Assembly (NCBI GenBank): GCA_021307315.1
Contig: JAJSPD010000028.1
Location: forward strand, 62,001 to 126,000
Reading direction: 5' to 3'
Length of the DNA: 64,000 bases
Origin: Bisporella sp. PMI_857
Lineage: Eukaryota; Ascomycota; Leotiomycetes; Helotiales; Helotiaceae
Below are positions 12,918 to 25,513 of this stretch, piece after piece. The translations under genes and the position numbers were made by a program. Each line of letters starts with the position of its first letter. The stretch's first letter is position 1. The notes under the pieces were generated by a model. It did no database searches and was not told the origin of the DNA. It saw nothing but the letters and a program-made list of their open reading frames with translations.

Positions 12918-13543
12918 CGTTATGGGCTATATTGGAGACTTGCTAGTTAAGATAGCAGAAGCAAAGGGAGAGAATGCCGTCTTGGAATGATCGTTTACTG
13001 TAAGAGCGGATGAAAGGAATTTAGATGATGGATTAAGAAGGAAATATCTGAGACTGTTGATCAATTTGAACTTTCCACTGAAATTAACGTCCATGGTGGC
13101 GTTAATATTTGGCTTTCTACTACGCATGGATAGTGGTTGTAATGCTTGTTATGACGGACATATCTATCATAATATACTACCGTGTCCGGAATCCTAGTTC
13201 CTGTGGTTTTACTCTACAGCCGTGGCGAGCTTAGAAATTCGGTCTTTTCTCTAAGAGATATTCTACCGTGTCCGGGTTTCTGGGTGCGTGTAGTGATTAC
13301 TTAAATGTTAGTGTGTCTTTTAGTCCAGGTTTTAGGCTCCGGTAGATGCTTTATGCTTAACGCAATCGCCTAATCTGAGAAAGTCCGATCCGGTCTCTAC
13401 AGATAATCATTTGTTTACTGATCAGTCCGAGCATAACGCCAAGAGGTCGACCAACTCACGATTATCATGATTTGTTCTGAAAGCATATAATCATTCTAGC
13501 GATTGCGCAGAGCTCAGTCATCAGGCAGCGGAGTGAAATTTCT
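12918..13543. promoter_or_regulatory. shared divergent promoter of ABC transporter and Zn2Cys6 regulator
   Basis: 626 bp between two start codons pointing away from each other. It contains two exact copies of TACCGTGTCCGG in the same orientation (13178-13189 and 13264-13275). A third, inverted partial copy (CGGACA) lies at 13155-13160. CGG half-sites are the usual targets of Zn2Cys6 proteins, so these are candidate operator sites for the regulator at 13544. That assignment is inference. Confidence 0.6.
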
Positions 13544-15552
13544 ATGATGGGTAATTTATCCTGTATCAGTTGCCGTGATCTGAAAGTCCGATGCGATCGT
13601 GTAGAGCCTGCCTGCCAACGATGCGCAACCTCAGGAAGAGAGTGCGAATATCCTGCGAGGAAAAGGAAAACGAAAACGAAAATGAGGAAACCGCCTCGGT
13701 CATCTCATGAATTAGAAGACCTTGAGGCTAGGTTAGGTACGTCGGTGATATGCAAAGGCTAGGTCCTGCTGAACTAATGTCTTGAAGCTCGAGTAGAGAA
13801 CACACTCCTCCAGAGAAAAGACCTGCCAATTATCGACATTGTGCAAGAGGTATTATCGGATAGAGGTTCTGCTAACCAAAGAGAAGAGCCAGAGAAAGGG
13901 GTGGAATCCCAGTTTGCATGGGACTTCCCAGCCGAACGTCAGTTTTATCCTTCCTACGCAACGGAAATTTTTATTAATATTGAGGACGCCCGAAGGCTTG
14001 CAAATCCGCCTGCCAATTGAAGGAAACCCAGAGGCTCTTCTTGCTGCGTACGTTCCAGCACAGCTGCAACATGAACTGTAAGCCCGCGGGACGTTTCTCA
14101 ACCTTATTGATTTTCATTACCATAGATACTATATATACTTTCATCAAATCCACCCTTCGGTGCCGATGATCCACAAGTCGAGATTCTATCGAGAGCTTGC
14201 ACAGTCTCCAATTCATGCGCCTTTAGTTCCTCTAAGGTATGCTATGTGGTCAATAGCGGCTTCCCTGTCTAGTAAACATGAAGGCATTGCAGAGAGTCTA
14301 TATCATTTAGCCCGTAAACATGCAGAAGATTTGGAAATGAAGGTCTGTCATCTGCCCGTACATAATAACGTATTTATAATACTAAAGAAACTCAGGACTC
14401 TGGTAAATATATGCTGTCTCCTTCCTCTGCACAATCCTGGTATCTGCTGGCAGCATATGAGGCAGATGGAGGTTTCTTCACGAGAGCTTGTATGAGCGTG
14501 GCAAGATGTGTGAAGCTCGTACAAATAATGGGTTTGGATCAGCTGGATAGCTCCTATAATATAGAGTCCAGAATGCGACGGTCAAAGAGCTGGATCGAAA
14601 TTGAAGAAGAGCGAAGGACTTTTTGGGCCTCTTATTTTGCAGACCGATGGGCAAGTACAGTGAATGGAAAGCCAATGAGTATCCATGATGCGGATGTGAG
14701 TTGCGAAAGTGCTGCTTGTGAAAAATCAACTAATATTTATTCCACATTCAGATATCAACCTACCTCCCATCGTCTGAAGCAAATTTTGAAAGCGAAACGG
14801 AAGAGTTAGGGATATCCTTGGAGCAAGCAAGTTCCAAGCAAGTATTGCCAGATCTCTCACCATACGCAGCAGTGATCTTCGTAACATCCGCTCTTGGACA
14901 GTGTCTAACTCAACTCCTGCCTCGCACACGTCAAGGCTTAGCAGATGCAAAGAACGGCGAGTACTGGAAAGATCACCGACACCTGGATACTTGGATATCA
15001 GGCATTTTCATGCATTTACCGAAGCACCTAAGGTTATCCGAGTCATCAACGGATGCCAATCTAGTCTTTCTACATATAAACCTCCATGTTATGCTTATCC
15101 TTCTTCACCAGGCGGCTATTCGAATGGTCGCAAAGTATGACTTAGACTTAAATATCAAGGAGAGAAGCTTCCACAGATGTCTCGCCAGTGCACAAGCAAT
15201 TAAGAACATTATAATATCAATTGAGGACCTACAGTCACTTCCAGTACGTAACTAGCGATCACTCATGGAGAATCATGTTAATACTTGACAGGTCAGTATG
15301 TGGACGGGTTATTGCCTCTACATTTCAGCCGGAGTCTTTATCAACGATCTGAGGTTCACCAATCTAGTTACAACTAGTTCTACAGATCTTGGACATCTCC
15401 TAGTCGCTCTGAAGCTCCTCAGCACGCGCCAAAATATCTCAACTTTCGCCTTCAACATGCTCAAGTGCGATATTTCCAAGGCCGGACTATGGTCTCGCGT
15501 CTCAGATGAAGTGAGGAGAACAATTGGGCTCGATGTTGAAGTTATGTGCTAG
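13544..15552 (+). CDS. Zn2Cys6 transcription factor with fungal-specific regulatory domain
   Basis: Seven exons (13544-13736, 13788-13937, 13996-14077, 14126-14342, 14396-14695, 14752-15243, 15292-15552) total 1695 nt, giving 564 residues with phase kept at all six GT-AG introns. The zinc cluster has Cys 7, 10, 17, 24, 27 and 34, followed by a basic linker and a short coiled-coil (LEARLARVENTL). The fungal_trans middle homology domain begins at YFHQIHPSVPMIHKSRFY and includes ERRTFWASYFADRW. It lies head to head with the PDR transporter at 8288-12917 and is most likely its activator, as seen for many efflux gene pairs. A nuclear DNA-binding role is well supported by family; the target is inference. 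Confidence 0.93.
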
Positions 15553-17462
15553 AGAGCTTTTGTTCTCGATTCTAGGTGGGGCGGGAGATGATTCTGCTCT
15601 CGCGCTAGACTACAATTCACTAATGCCATTCTAGTACATGAAACCTCGACTGATGCCTGGGCCTTGACGACTCTCTTGTCTAGACTGGTAGAAAGTCTAT
15701 AAAAATATCTCGCTGGTGGGTCTCATTAATTTGAGCCATTAGTATCAGGAGACAGCCTGGATGTGATACGGAAAATGGCAAGTTCCGGAAAGGCATAAAA
15801 GAAAAACCGCAAATGCTTGATGAAGTATTAAGCCGATTGTAGAAAGGCATTGTTGTATACTCCAAAGTAATGGCTAAACTTGAAGAAGATCAGAACGGAG
15901 AACAGAGAAGGATTGCTGCGCCTTAGTTCACAGCATATTAATGCCACCGTTAGTATGGAGCCGACAATAGATCGATCCAAAAGCGCGAAAACAGGTTGGA
16001 TTTGATGATATTTTGTTGCAATTAGGGTTATGTGGAGGCAAAAGTGAAGCTAGATTTGTTCGGAGCTGTATCGACACACCGCTTTCAAGATAAGAACTTT
16101 TACTTGATACTTATTGCTCTTTCAATGGTGTTACAACAGTTTCAACTAAGACTGTTTTCTCTACGGTAATAGCATGATTCCTGATTACGGCAACTTTGAC
16201 TATTATTATTCCTCTGCTGTAGCTTTTTATTGCGATCCCTCTACGTACACAACTGTCTCTGAGATAAAATTCGACCGGGAGAACTTGAGATTCGGTATAG
16301 TAACCTGCAATTAAATGCTGATGGATCATGAGTGTCCTTAATATCCAAACCGCCGAAGACCAAACGTGCTTAAAATTACTTGTGATTCATTATAGCAACC
16401 TGCGATTAAATGAGGATAGACGATGGGCCTATCTTCTGTCTAAACGGCAGAAAATAGGATCCAACCAGGATGAGCATGGATATAAGCGTACTTGATATGT
16501 AGGCTACTAGAAATGAATCACGAACAGGCTGGAGTATTGTGCCTGGAACGATGCCAAGGGAAGCAAAATGTGGAGAGCGAGAGGCAGTGCGCAAGCACAA
16601 CCATATTAACCTCCCAAATACCAACACATTAAACCCCACCGCCGTCCGCCGCCCCTTTACGTCAAAAATCTACCGCCATAACACCCTATCTATGCTGTTC
16701 ATAGCAATACACCAATTCAAGTTCTCCTCCTCCCCCTCCCCCACCCAAAAAAAGCCCACACGTAAGTAGGTCTTCGCTTAAGGAAAGGAGGTATACCACG
16801 TTCAGCCTTCACAAGCGTTGCATGTGCTGCACCGAAACCGTGGTAAAAAATGCTTCAAAACCCAAAGCACGTAAATTACAATTAAGGATATTTTTACAAT
16901 GTATTCAAAGAGCGCATTTTCGCTGGTAGAAACGATAAGAACCACGTCGTAAGCAGTGTTTTATTTCTGCCATGATGAGCGGGATTGTCCTGCAGTCCTC
17001 AAATCCCAGTGGCTGGTTTGTTCTACTTCATAAAATCACAATAGCCATCTTGTTCCTAAGCTGTCAGGAAGTGAGAATCTCCTGGTGATACTTTATACTC
17101 AATTTCTACGTGGCGTCAAGTGTTTGGGCACCACAAAATACTTGTACAATCTTGAAAAGCTGTCAAGCTAATCATCAATCATGAAAACCCGCCTTAACAA
17201 AAATATCAGTGCAAGATTTAGAAGGTGAAGGCAGTAGCCCTGAAGCATATGTTATTCTTGACGTATGGGATAACGGATATCTACCATGGCTATATTCTAC
17301 AAGAGTATATTATACATATCCCCATCTAATTAATTACACCTCGAAAGTCAGTGCCGGCTACAAAATTCTTACATTTTGACCTAGCCTCTGGGCTAATATT
17401 GCTGGCTTTTTCTGTGTCTTTTTCACCAAATTAAATCTATATGTTGACCAGGTTCTCGACAG
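15553..17462. other. long intergenic region with a degenerate 25-bp direct repeat
   Basis: No gene recognised in 1.9 kb. Two similar 25-bp segments (16296-16320 and 16391-16415, TATAG-YAACCTGC-RATTAAATG core) lie 95 bp apart. They may be a decayed duplication. Confidence 0.4.
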
Positions 17463-20400
17463 CTACTGCCTATCAGTTGTCGATCGAAATAAAGGAGATG
17501 ATAAGATGGCAGATGTACATACACTAGGCATAATTGAGGGTAGATCAGAGGTATGAGGCCTACTGGGCTGCGTAAACAGATTCGAAGCCCACATATTGAG
17601 GGTGATGGATTTTGACGACCTTAGTGAGGGTAAGACCGAGCATAAGCAAGAGATGACTGCCAATGTTGTCATTGAACCGATACCGATCCATTCATGAGAT
17701 GTAGTAGCAGCGAGATGATCGACGTGGATGAAACTTGAGGTCGATACCCATGCCGCGACAGCGATGGCCATCAGCGTTACAGCTAAGTTAAGTACGGTAG
17801 AAAGATGTGGTGAGAGGTGGCTAGCTGAGAGGATGTATGGCTTGACGGTCATTACTTCAGAAAACACTGCTTGAAGACCCTATTGTGCGTTAGCATAACG
17901 AACAGAAGTAGAATCCCAAATTGGATCGTGAGAGATGCGGTGCTTACAGGAACAGCAGGTCTAGCTGCTGAAATCGTAGTGAGGCTAGGGGTTATATTTC
18001 TCCGTTCACCGCCCTCAAGAAGTTGGTCGTATAAATTGTTCCTGCCAACAGGCAAAATTGCTTGTTCACGAACCGCTTGGGGAATTGCACCCCATGCATA
18101 CTCCTCACGAACTAACAGTGAGGTGTTTGTGGAACTACCAACGGTTTTAGTGAGAACAGGCTCGAAAAGAGACGCGCCTGCAAGAGCGTAGATAGAGGGT
18201 TGCGATGAGAGGCTGGGTCGAGGGGAGTTGTGGTCGAAGCGGAATAACGGCTTCTGAGCGATGGTCTGGGTGGTAACTAGATTATGCCGTGAGGAGTCTT
18301 CTTTACTCAGGGAGTGCTGAAGGATGGACGACCCAGGCGGGTTAGAAGCATCAATGGCGATTTTATTGAGGAAAAGATGATGTGGAGGCATCACTGATAT
18401 GCCTTGAGTTGCAGGCGTCGATGGAATTTGTAGTCCTGTGACAACCGAGCTTAGGTGAATAGCATCATCTTGGAGATGAATACCCTTTGGAGCATCCGGT
18501 ATGTGGTTCACAGAGGAGAGACTACCATACAGTCTACTACTACCAGAAATAATCTGAGTCAGGTGGTCAACGGTGGCACGAGATTGATGCCTATCTGGGG
18601 TATCTGAAGAGGCATCTTCTTGATTCTCCCAGGGGCAGGAGAGGGGTGAGCAAGACTTGCTATCCGATGAAACGGCACTCGAGCTTTGAGCTTGTGAACG
18701 CCTATTCACCGAGGGTAATTGGACCAACATCCTTGTCTTGATAATGCATTGCTCAGCGGCCTCTTGAAGGACGGGGACAACCGCATGATGCGGCTCGCAG
18801 GGATGGGCGAAGTGTCGATCAAGCTCAGTTGAGAGGTTCTGGATGGACGAGGCAACTGATTCTGGCAGAATGCCCTCCAATCGGTGCACGTTTTGCAAGA
18901 CATCTTGGAGTGAGCGGAGTTTTGTGGTTAAGGTACTATAACCGGGAGGAGCCGAGTCGAGTGCTTTAAGCGATAGTGTCACTATTGCACAAGCATTTTC
19001 GACTTCCAAGGTTTCGGTAGGTTTATTGGATCCTTGTCCTTGACCTCCATATCCGTCCGTTGGGTAGTGGTTGTCACTGCGCAACTTATCCGGAGTCTCT
19101 GTTTGATGAACATGATCTGATGGATCAACGAAGGTCTGGAGCTCCGAAGAGTATGATGGAACGGAATCGACCAGTCGTTGGATTGCAGCTGGGCTACGTG
19201 GTGTAGCCGGTTCCTTCACTATTAACCCCTCTGCTACGAATGTGCCACGATTTAGGTCGGGTGAAAAGTCTCTAAATGACGCCAAATCATTTATAGCCCA
19301 GTCCAGGTTAGAGGCAGACACGGGCGAAGCGTTGGAGGATGAACTGTTCTGTGGCGTCTGTCCCGCAGAGGTCAGAGAACCACCTGAGGCTGAAGAATCA
19401 AAGAACTCTAGTCCGCTGGTATCACCGAATGACCAGCTTGACCCTAGTCCGTCAGTACTTTGTAAGGACTCGAATGGCTTTGTATTCGTAGCTGACTGAG
19501 AGGCTAGAGCCTCATCCCACTGGCTTAGGCTATACTGATTGGCGTTAAATGTGGTATGTGTGGGCTCGTGGGCAGCCAAATGGCTGAACGAGGATGTGAA
19601 ATCGAGAGGGTAATCAGCATAGTTGGAGGTGGGATTAATGTCATTAATATCGAAGCTGAAATGGTTTAGGTCGAAGTGTGGATCTAAGTCTGGCATAGAC
19701 ATATCTGCCGGGTTCCACGAAGCGGAGTCTTCTGGAAAGAGCACAAAGTCATCGATCGCACTTGCACCAAAAGAAGGCACGCTTTCTATGGATGCATTTG
19801 TAGTTTCGCGAGATAGGGAGAGAGGTGGCGTAGATGTTGTAGGACTTGTGTTATTTTGGTTTGAGGAAGAGGTTTTCGCGGAAGTTCTAGACATTTCTGT
19901 ATGCGACCGACGATGTGATGGATCGCACTATGGTAATCGTTAGCAATCTGCTTCCTACCAAGTGATAGCTGCAACAAACTCACCCGAACCTTCTTCTTTT
20001 TACAGGCATCACAGGCCTTCATGATCCTCATCAGGTGGGCATGTTCGCGCTGCTCCTTGGTCTTCGTCCCCCGACCGGCGGAGTTGGTGATATCGATACC
20101 GTCCTTGGTCATGATCTGGAAACCTGGGATCTTAGCCTCTGCAGCCTTCTTAGTCTCCTTCTTCGCCTTTTTCGTGACACGATTCCGCGGTGGAGGGGTC
20201 ATGCTAACAGACCCGCGGAAAGAATCACCAAAGGTGGCGGAGGAAGCAGGCGATGGGGTGAAGAGCGGAGAGGAAGAGGATTGCGAGGTGGTTGGGCTTT
20301 GGGTGTAAGCATTGTTATGCCATGAAGGGAGGGCGACGGTGTATCGTCGCACCAAGGCACCAGTGGATAGGTCGACGGTGGCATGGTTATAGAAGTCAAT

Positions 20401-20556
20401 TGTCACTTGGGAGAGCTTGTCCTGCTTAGCGACAGGACCCGGGACAAACGTATCAATCAAGATCTCGAGTTCTTTCGAACCGAGAGCAGGTTGAAATTGG
20501 AGAGGCGCACCCAGGAAAGGCTGGGTGATGGTGAAGGAGGCGAATGATTGAGCCAT
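17463..20556 (-). CDS. half-zinc-cluster protein with predicted C-terminal membrane segments
   Basis: Three exons (20556-19984, 19927-17948, 17879-17463) sum to 2970 nt, giving 989 residues. The intron 2 donor is GTAAGC; its branch point GCTAACG precedes CACAATAG. Residues 182-192 form CDACKKKKVRC, the first half (C-x2-C-x6-C) of a Zn2Cys6 cluster, but the second three cysteines are missing. The preceding segment GIDITNSAGRGTKTKEQREH is strongly basic and looks conserved. A long Ser/Thr/Pro-rich, low-complexity body follows, typical of regulators. The last exon holds two hydrophobic stretches (about 878-897 and 914-934). Family members are annotated as fungal DNA-binding-like proteins; function is unknown. 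Reading through intron 2 would give a false 30-residue tail ending at 17852. Confidence 0.8.
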
Positions 20557-22220
20557 TGCTTTCAATTACAGATGGCAGCTTTATTGTGGTGGATCAGAGT
20601 TGTATACTTGGGAGATAGATGATTGGATAGATGTATCTCTTGACTCAACGACGAGGTCGCAAGGTTTCTTTCCAAACGACGACGGCGGAGTATAGGAGAG
20701 AGTATGATGATGATGATGGATAGTAGCTTCTTTCAAGGAATGAATCTTACGGGGAGAAGAGAAGAGAGAGAGAACAAAAGAATGGCCTTATGGAAAAGGG
20801 TCGCCCTTATGATTACTAGAGGGCAGCACAGAAACTGGTGTTGAGTTGCGGCAGGCGCAGGGCTTTTTTACGCGAGCCTCTCGCCGGTACCCGAATGAGC
20901 ATAGCGTCAATCAGGCCCTGGCTCGAACTCACCAATGTTAATTACTTAACGGAGCATTCACAGCCTGTGATTGGTGGGAGCCCCACTAATATTGCGCAGC
21001 TAGACGGCGAGCCCAAAAGAGTTAAGAGGCTGATCAGGATGACTCCCCACGATCCCCTCATTCTGTGAACGTCGACTTCGCTCGTCGCGATTGGGCCCTT
21101 CTGATTGATCAATTCATGGTCGCATCCATGCAAATGCCTTCCACAAGCAGCAAGAAGCACCTATGAAGGGGTTAAAAGTACTATAAGTAGAGGGGATATA
21201 AAGTGTATAATTTCCGGTAGGTTGGCGTACGAGGGTCGGGGCGGCGGCGGACGAGGAAAAGGTGGTGGTGGCTAAGCCTGGGTGACTCATGACAGAAGTA
21301 GTAGGTAATACAATCAGTAGTGATGATGAAAAGTTAACCCGTCCATGACCATTCGGAAGTTTTAAGCAACGAAAAGCCGTTGGCGCTACCCGCTTCCGGC
21401 TACCAAACACTTTTGTCCTCGTCTGCTGCCACTACACGTTCAACTCGCCCTTCACTTCAGCTATGGGTGCTTGCCCATGTTCGCACCGAGTCTATATGAC
21501 ACCTTCAACCAGAATCATCAAGTAAGAAGGAATCGACGGCATCAACCACTTACCCCCCTCAATGATTTGATTCAAACCCATCAAGATTCGATAGAGAAGG
21601 AAGTAGGAGATAAACGGTATACTTCAAAGAAGGATCAATAATGTTGTTGTTCTTCAATTGCAGATTATGCCCGGGTATCGAGAGGCAGAAAAAAGATTAC
21701 CGCAAGAGTATATAATACATGGTGACTCCGTTTTGTTCTCAAATGCCTCCCGGAACGCCCTGCTACCCTTGTGAACGCCGAAGCCCAATGTAACTATAGA
21801 TGCGTATCAGTATCTATATCAACGAATGGGACAGATGGACTCTCACTTACATTATGCGCAAGAACGATGTCGAGAGGACCGAGCAATGCTGAAATTATTA
21901 ACGGGCATGGATATCATGGCTACGAAAGAAAATATATTAAAAAAAAAATAAAAAATAAAAAATAAAAAAAAATTTGGGATCGCAAAGCTGAATGATATAA
22001 TAGGTGAAGTCGGTAGGCTGGTGGGATGATGGATACCGAATAGTGCGGGGGCATAAAATATGGGAATCTAGGGTATCTCGTCCCCCACACCACAATGTCA
22101 AATTAAAGCGGTTCGGTTTTGGTGTACAACGCTCAAGTGATCGGTAGCGGAGTCTTCGAGTATCGGCCAGACCTCAATAAACTTCAGTACCATAGAATTG
22201 ACCAAACAGTGGGTTCAGGC
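20557..22220. other. intergenic; A-rich low-complexity tract
   Basis: Upstream region of the half-zinc-cluster gene. A run of A with scattered T lies at about 21938-21973. Short frames here have no family resemblance. Confidence 0.5.
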
Positions 22221-23354
22221 TCACAAGTAGTCTCTCTCAAACTCGGCATCCAAATGAACCGGCACTCTCTCCTCCTCCCGCTCGCTGCGCTCCTTGCTAC
22301 GCTCCGAAACCAATTGCAGAAGCAGCTTGTTATTTTGGGAAACAAGTACCTCAATCTTGTCGACCTTTGCTTCTAATGCTCGTAAACGTGCATCATTTCC
22401 CATGACCTCTCTCCAATCTTCCTTCGTCATTGCGCCTTCGATCACGACGCGCCGTGGTGGTTCTGGTGGGCTCGCTTGCATATATGGCCAACGTTCTGGC
22501 TCTATGCGCTGCTGCATCATATCTGGCTCATTGGGCCGCCTGCGTTTATTCGGCCGAAACCCATTCTGCATCATTTGCCCATTCTCATCAACCTCGTGTC
22601 CTGGATGTGGCTGATAGTGACCCATCTCGCCAGGCGGAGGGCCTTGAATCATCTGTACTGCCGGCTGCTGGGTCGCTAATTGCTGTTCTGCTGCGATTGC
22701 TGCTCTACGTGCTTCCTTTCGTGCCTCCTCAACTTTTCTTCGTGCGTCAACCTGTCGCATTCTTTCCGCTTCCGCGTCGCCATCCTCAGTTTTCAAGAAC
22801 TCCATCCACTCATCTAATCTGTCGTTCAGCTCCCCTCCTGGCTTAGACGCAATGCGACCAGCCTCCCAATCCGCGATTTGCCGTCTGCGGCTTTCTACCA
22901 ATCTGCCTACCGTCGCACTCATCTGTGCTAGAATCTTACCAGTGTCATTTTGAAAAGCTGTATTTACTCCCTGCCAAAATTGAGCCTTGGTACCCTCCTT
23001 GTAGTTCCCACGCTGTTCGTAGCAATGCTTTAACATGAGAAGGTGATCGCGTTCCTCCAGGTTCTGTCGGGGTTTGCGCTGGCTTCCCCCCGCAGAAGAT
23101 GCGACCGAACCTTCTCTAACATCGTGTGCTGGGGTCATCATAGACCGAGGGAGCGCAGGAGGGTTCATTCGCGTCTCGGAGGTGGGAGTGTTATTGGAGG
23201 TATTTGGAGTTTGGTTGTTTACGGTTTGAATAGATGGAGGTCGTACATTCGGGTTGTTTGGAGTTGATGGGGGAAGAATAGGGGCGGGTTGACGATTGTT
23301 GATATTTGTCGGTGCCATTGGGACAAGCTTAAAGGTATGGAAAGCTGATGGCAT
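22221..23354 (-). CDS. Myb/SANT-like (trihelix-type) nuclear protein, hypothetical
   Basis: A single-exon frame of 377 residues starting at ATG 23354. The N-terminus is Asn/Pro-rich. Residues about 100-170 (LEERDHLLMLKHCYEQRGNY, then FWQGVNTAFQNDTG and RRQIADWEAG) have the spacing of a Myb/SANT-like DNA-binding helix set found in many fungal proteins. A charged Arg/Glu/Ala-rich coiled stretch follows, then a nuclear-localisation-like NKRRRPNEP and a C-terminal coiled coil (RLRALEAKVDKIEVLVSQNN). No other gene lies close. A role in transcription or chromatin is inferred from composition and the SANT-like pattern only. Confidence 0.75.
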   Translation of the reverse strand: MPSAFHTFKLVPMAPTNINNRQPAPILPPSTPNNPNVRPPSIQTVNNQTPNTSNNTPTSETRMNPPALPRSMMTPAHDVREGSVASSAGGSQRKPRQNLEERDHLLMLKHCYEQRGNYKEGTKAQFWQGVNTAFQNDTGKILAQMSATVGRLVESRRRQIADWEAGRIASKPGGELNDRLDEWMEFLKTEDGDAEAERMRQVDARRKVEEARKEARRAAIAAEQQLATQQPAVQMIQGPPPGEMGHYQPHPGHEVDENGQMMQNGFRPNKRRRPNEPDMMQQRIEPERWPYMQASPPEPPRRVVIEGAMTKEDWREVMGNDARLRALEAKVDKIEVLVSQNNKLLLQLVSERSKERSEREEERVPVHLDAEFERDYL

Positions 23355-25513
23355 ACGGAGGAACCTTCATGCAGAGTCGCAGCGGATGGAGTCGATGGAA
23401 GATGAATGGAGTTAAAATTGAGGAGATAACGTAACGATTTAGGGGAAATTACACCTTTTACCTTGTTTCCGAGTAAAATGTCGCTAAGATGAGCGCTATG
23501 CCGAATTGAGATAAGCTTATGGAATAGGGGCAATATGCTCACCTGACTTCACCACAAAGCTGCCCAGCACACATTAATTATATCTTCCAGATTTAACATA
23601 ATACCTTTCTACAGTGGAAATAGTGATTTTATGACTTTGATACAAATCTTTCCTCTTTGTCCTTGCTTTCAACTTCTACTTTTTGGAAGCTCTGCCGGTT
23701 CACTTTGTTCAATCTCCTTCACCAAAACTCCTATTATGCATGATGCATTGAGCGCTTTTAGGTAGCAGAAACCTAGTCTACGCCCTTTTCTTTCTCAGAG
23801 CTAAGAAATTGTCTTAGGTACAAGGGCAAAACCAGGTGTTTAGCTGCAGGGGCTGCGTCCAAGCAACCTGGGCGCCTAACCTCTACCTCATGTGAGGCAC
23901 AATGCTCGAGTTTGACATCTATTGACTCACTTCTAGTTGTTATTTAATTTACCCGATGCTATGTATTTTCTGTCACCGTTGTTGCCTGGTTGATTCGCCG
24001 CGTCCTCTTTCAATCCAGAATTCTTTTCTTCCGCACGGATTTCGAAAATTACCCTACTGTGCAGTATAGATCACCAGATTGTTCCTTGGGCACAATTTAC
24101 TGCCTTTAAATCTCCAAGTATAGCCGAAGATCCCACCTTTAGTTATCAAAAATAAGGGCATGCGCCTCCCCACATAAATTACAAAGTGTCTCATTGCAGA
24201 TAATATATTTGCACTTCCAAAACAGGTCAATCATTTCTTGCAGAGCAAAGTACACCAAGGAAACAATGTCAAGTTATGAAGAGAGATCAGGGCAACAATA
24301 TGTCAGTCATAACCGCCAACACTGCGAAGGCCGCATCTTCTGGTATTGCTGAGGCTCGTGGCCAAGCCTATGGGATCTCACCTTTACTATCAATCCTTTG
24401 AGTTTCTGCCTGGAAGTGCCGGTAATTCCGACAAGCTTTTTTTTTGTAACCATAGCCTCTAAGCCAGCCACAAAGATCTCCCCTTCAACTGTCGCTTATG
24501 TCCTATCCATGTCCGAAGCACAATTTGGTGAAATCATTAGCCCTCAGGATACTACTGAGATCTCCATTCCGCTTCATCTTCTGTGGAGGGACCGTCCTTT
24601 GAATATACTTCAAACTCTAAATTGACGGACCAGGTTCTAGAATTCAACCGTATCCATGGCATTTGCGATTTTGTCTTTGCTCAGTGCACAAGTGGGACGA
24701 GTGTTATATGCTCAGCTTACAGAGGTTGTTGTATACAGAAGCCAAGGGTGCAGGTAGCCGTCAAATTAAGGACACTCTTGGGTAGTTGTTATGTGAATCG
24801 TGGTGCAGATAACTTTTACCCAGAAGCTATGGTGGAGTGGACTGTCAACTGTGGGACAGGTCATTTGTAGAGTATGGCTGACTCATATGTATTCTGTTGG
24901 ATTATATATTAACATTATACAAGGCTTCTAGGCGCAATAATGGAGGGTGGCTATTCTTACTAATAGCTTCTATCTCACTTCAGGTTAAAATATGGGTAAT
25001 CGATTTCTAACAGTAAGCCATAGATGAAAAATCATGCATTGCCTCACATAAATTGTCCATAAATGCTTCATACCAAATTCGGGTATCTTTCTGTGGAGCC
25101 GTGCCACATAGTAATGCAAATGCTTATATGTCTACTTCAATCAGCCGCAGATTCTTGTCATGGCCCTCTATTGTTCACTTCTACAGATACTGGCTGAAGA
25201 GAGTCCCTCCTGTAATAGGCATGTCATAGGGTTGATGGAAAAGGTTCAGTTGCTATGGAAGCTGTGGAATGTATAGCAAACTAACACGTGCAATTATTCT
25301 CTGTATAAAGCGCCTAGAGCAGTGCTATATTCGGGTGATTAAGCACATTCGGCGACGTCTAGAGAGACATTTCGATACAATCTCAATTATCTCCTTTCCG
25401 TATGACATTCCAGTATGCTAATTGGAATTCATATGGTATCGCAGCACGGCCAAGGCAGAGTTGAGCTTTCCTCTTCCTCACCCATCCATATCCTTATCGT
25501 CTTGCCCGCCTAA
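23355..25513. other. intergenic, no supported gene
   Basis: Plus-strand frames at 24398-24625 and 24583-24870 overlap in different frames and match nothing recognised. They could be a decayed gene. Otherwise this is plain AT-rich spacer. Confidence 0.4.

Noticed and set aside
12927..13127. Small minus-strand frame in front of the ABC transporter
   Set aside because: It lies in the transporter's leader/promoter, with no similarity to any family and a different frame from the gene.
17852..17947. Hydrophobic tail TIQFGILLLFVMLTHNRV as the C-terminus of the half-zinc-cluster protein
   Set aside because: This is translation of an intron: GTAAGC donor, GCTAACG branch and CACAATAG acceptor flank it, and splicing opens a longer exon to 17463.
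24398..24870. Two overlapping plus-strand frames as a possible gene
   Set aside because: No family resemblance and no splice sites that combine them convincingly.
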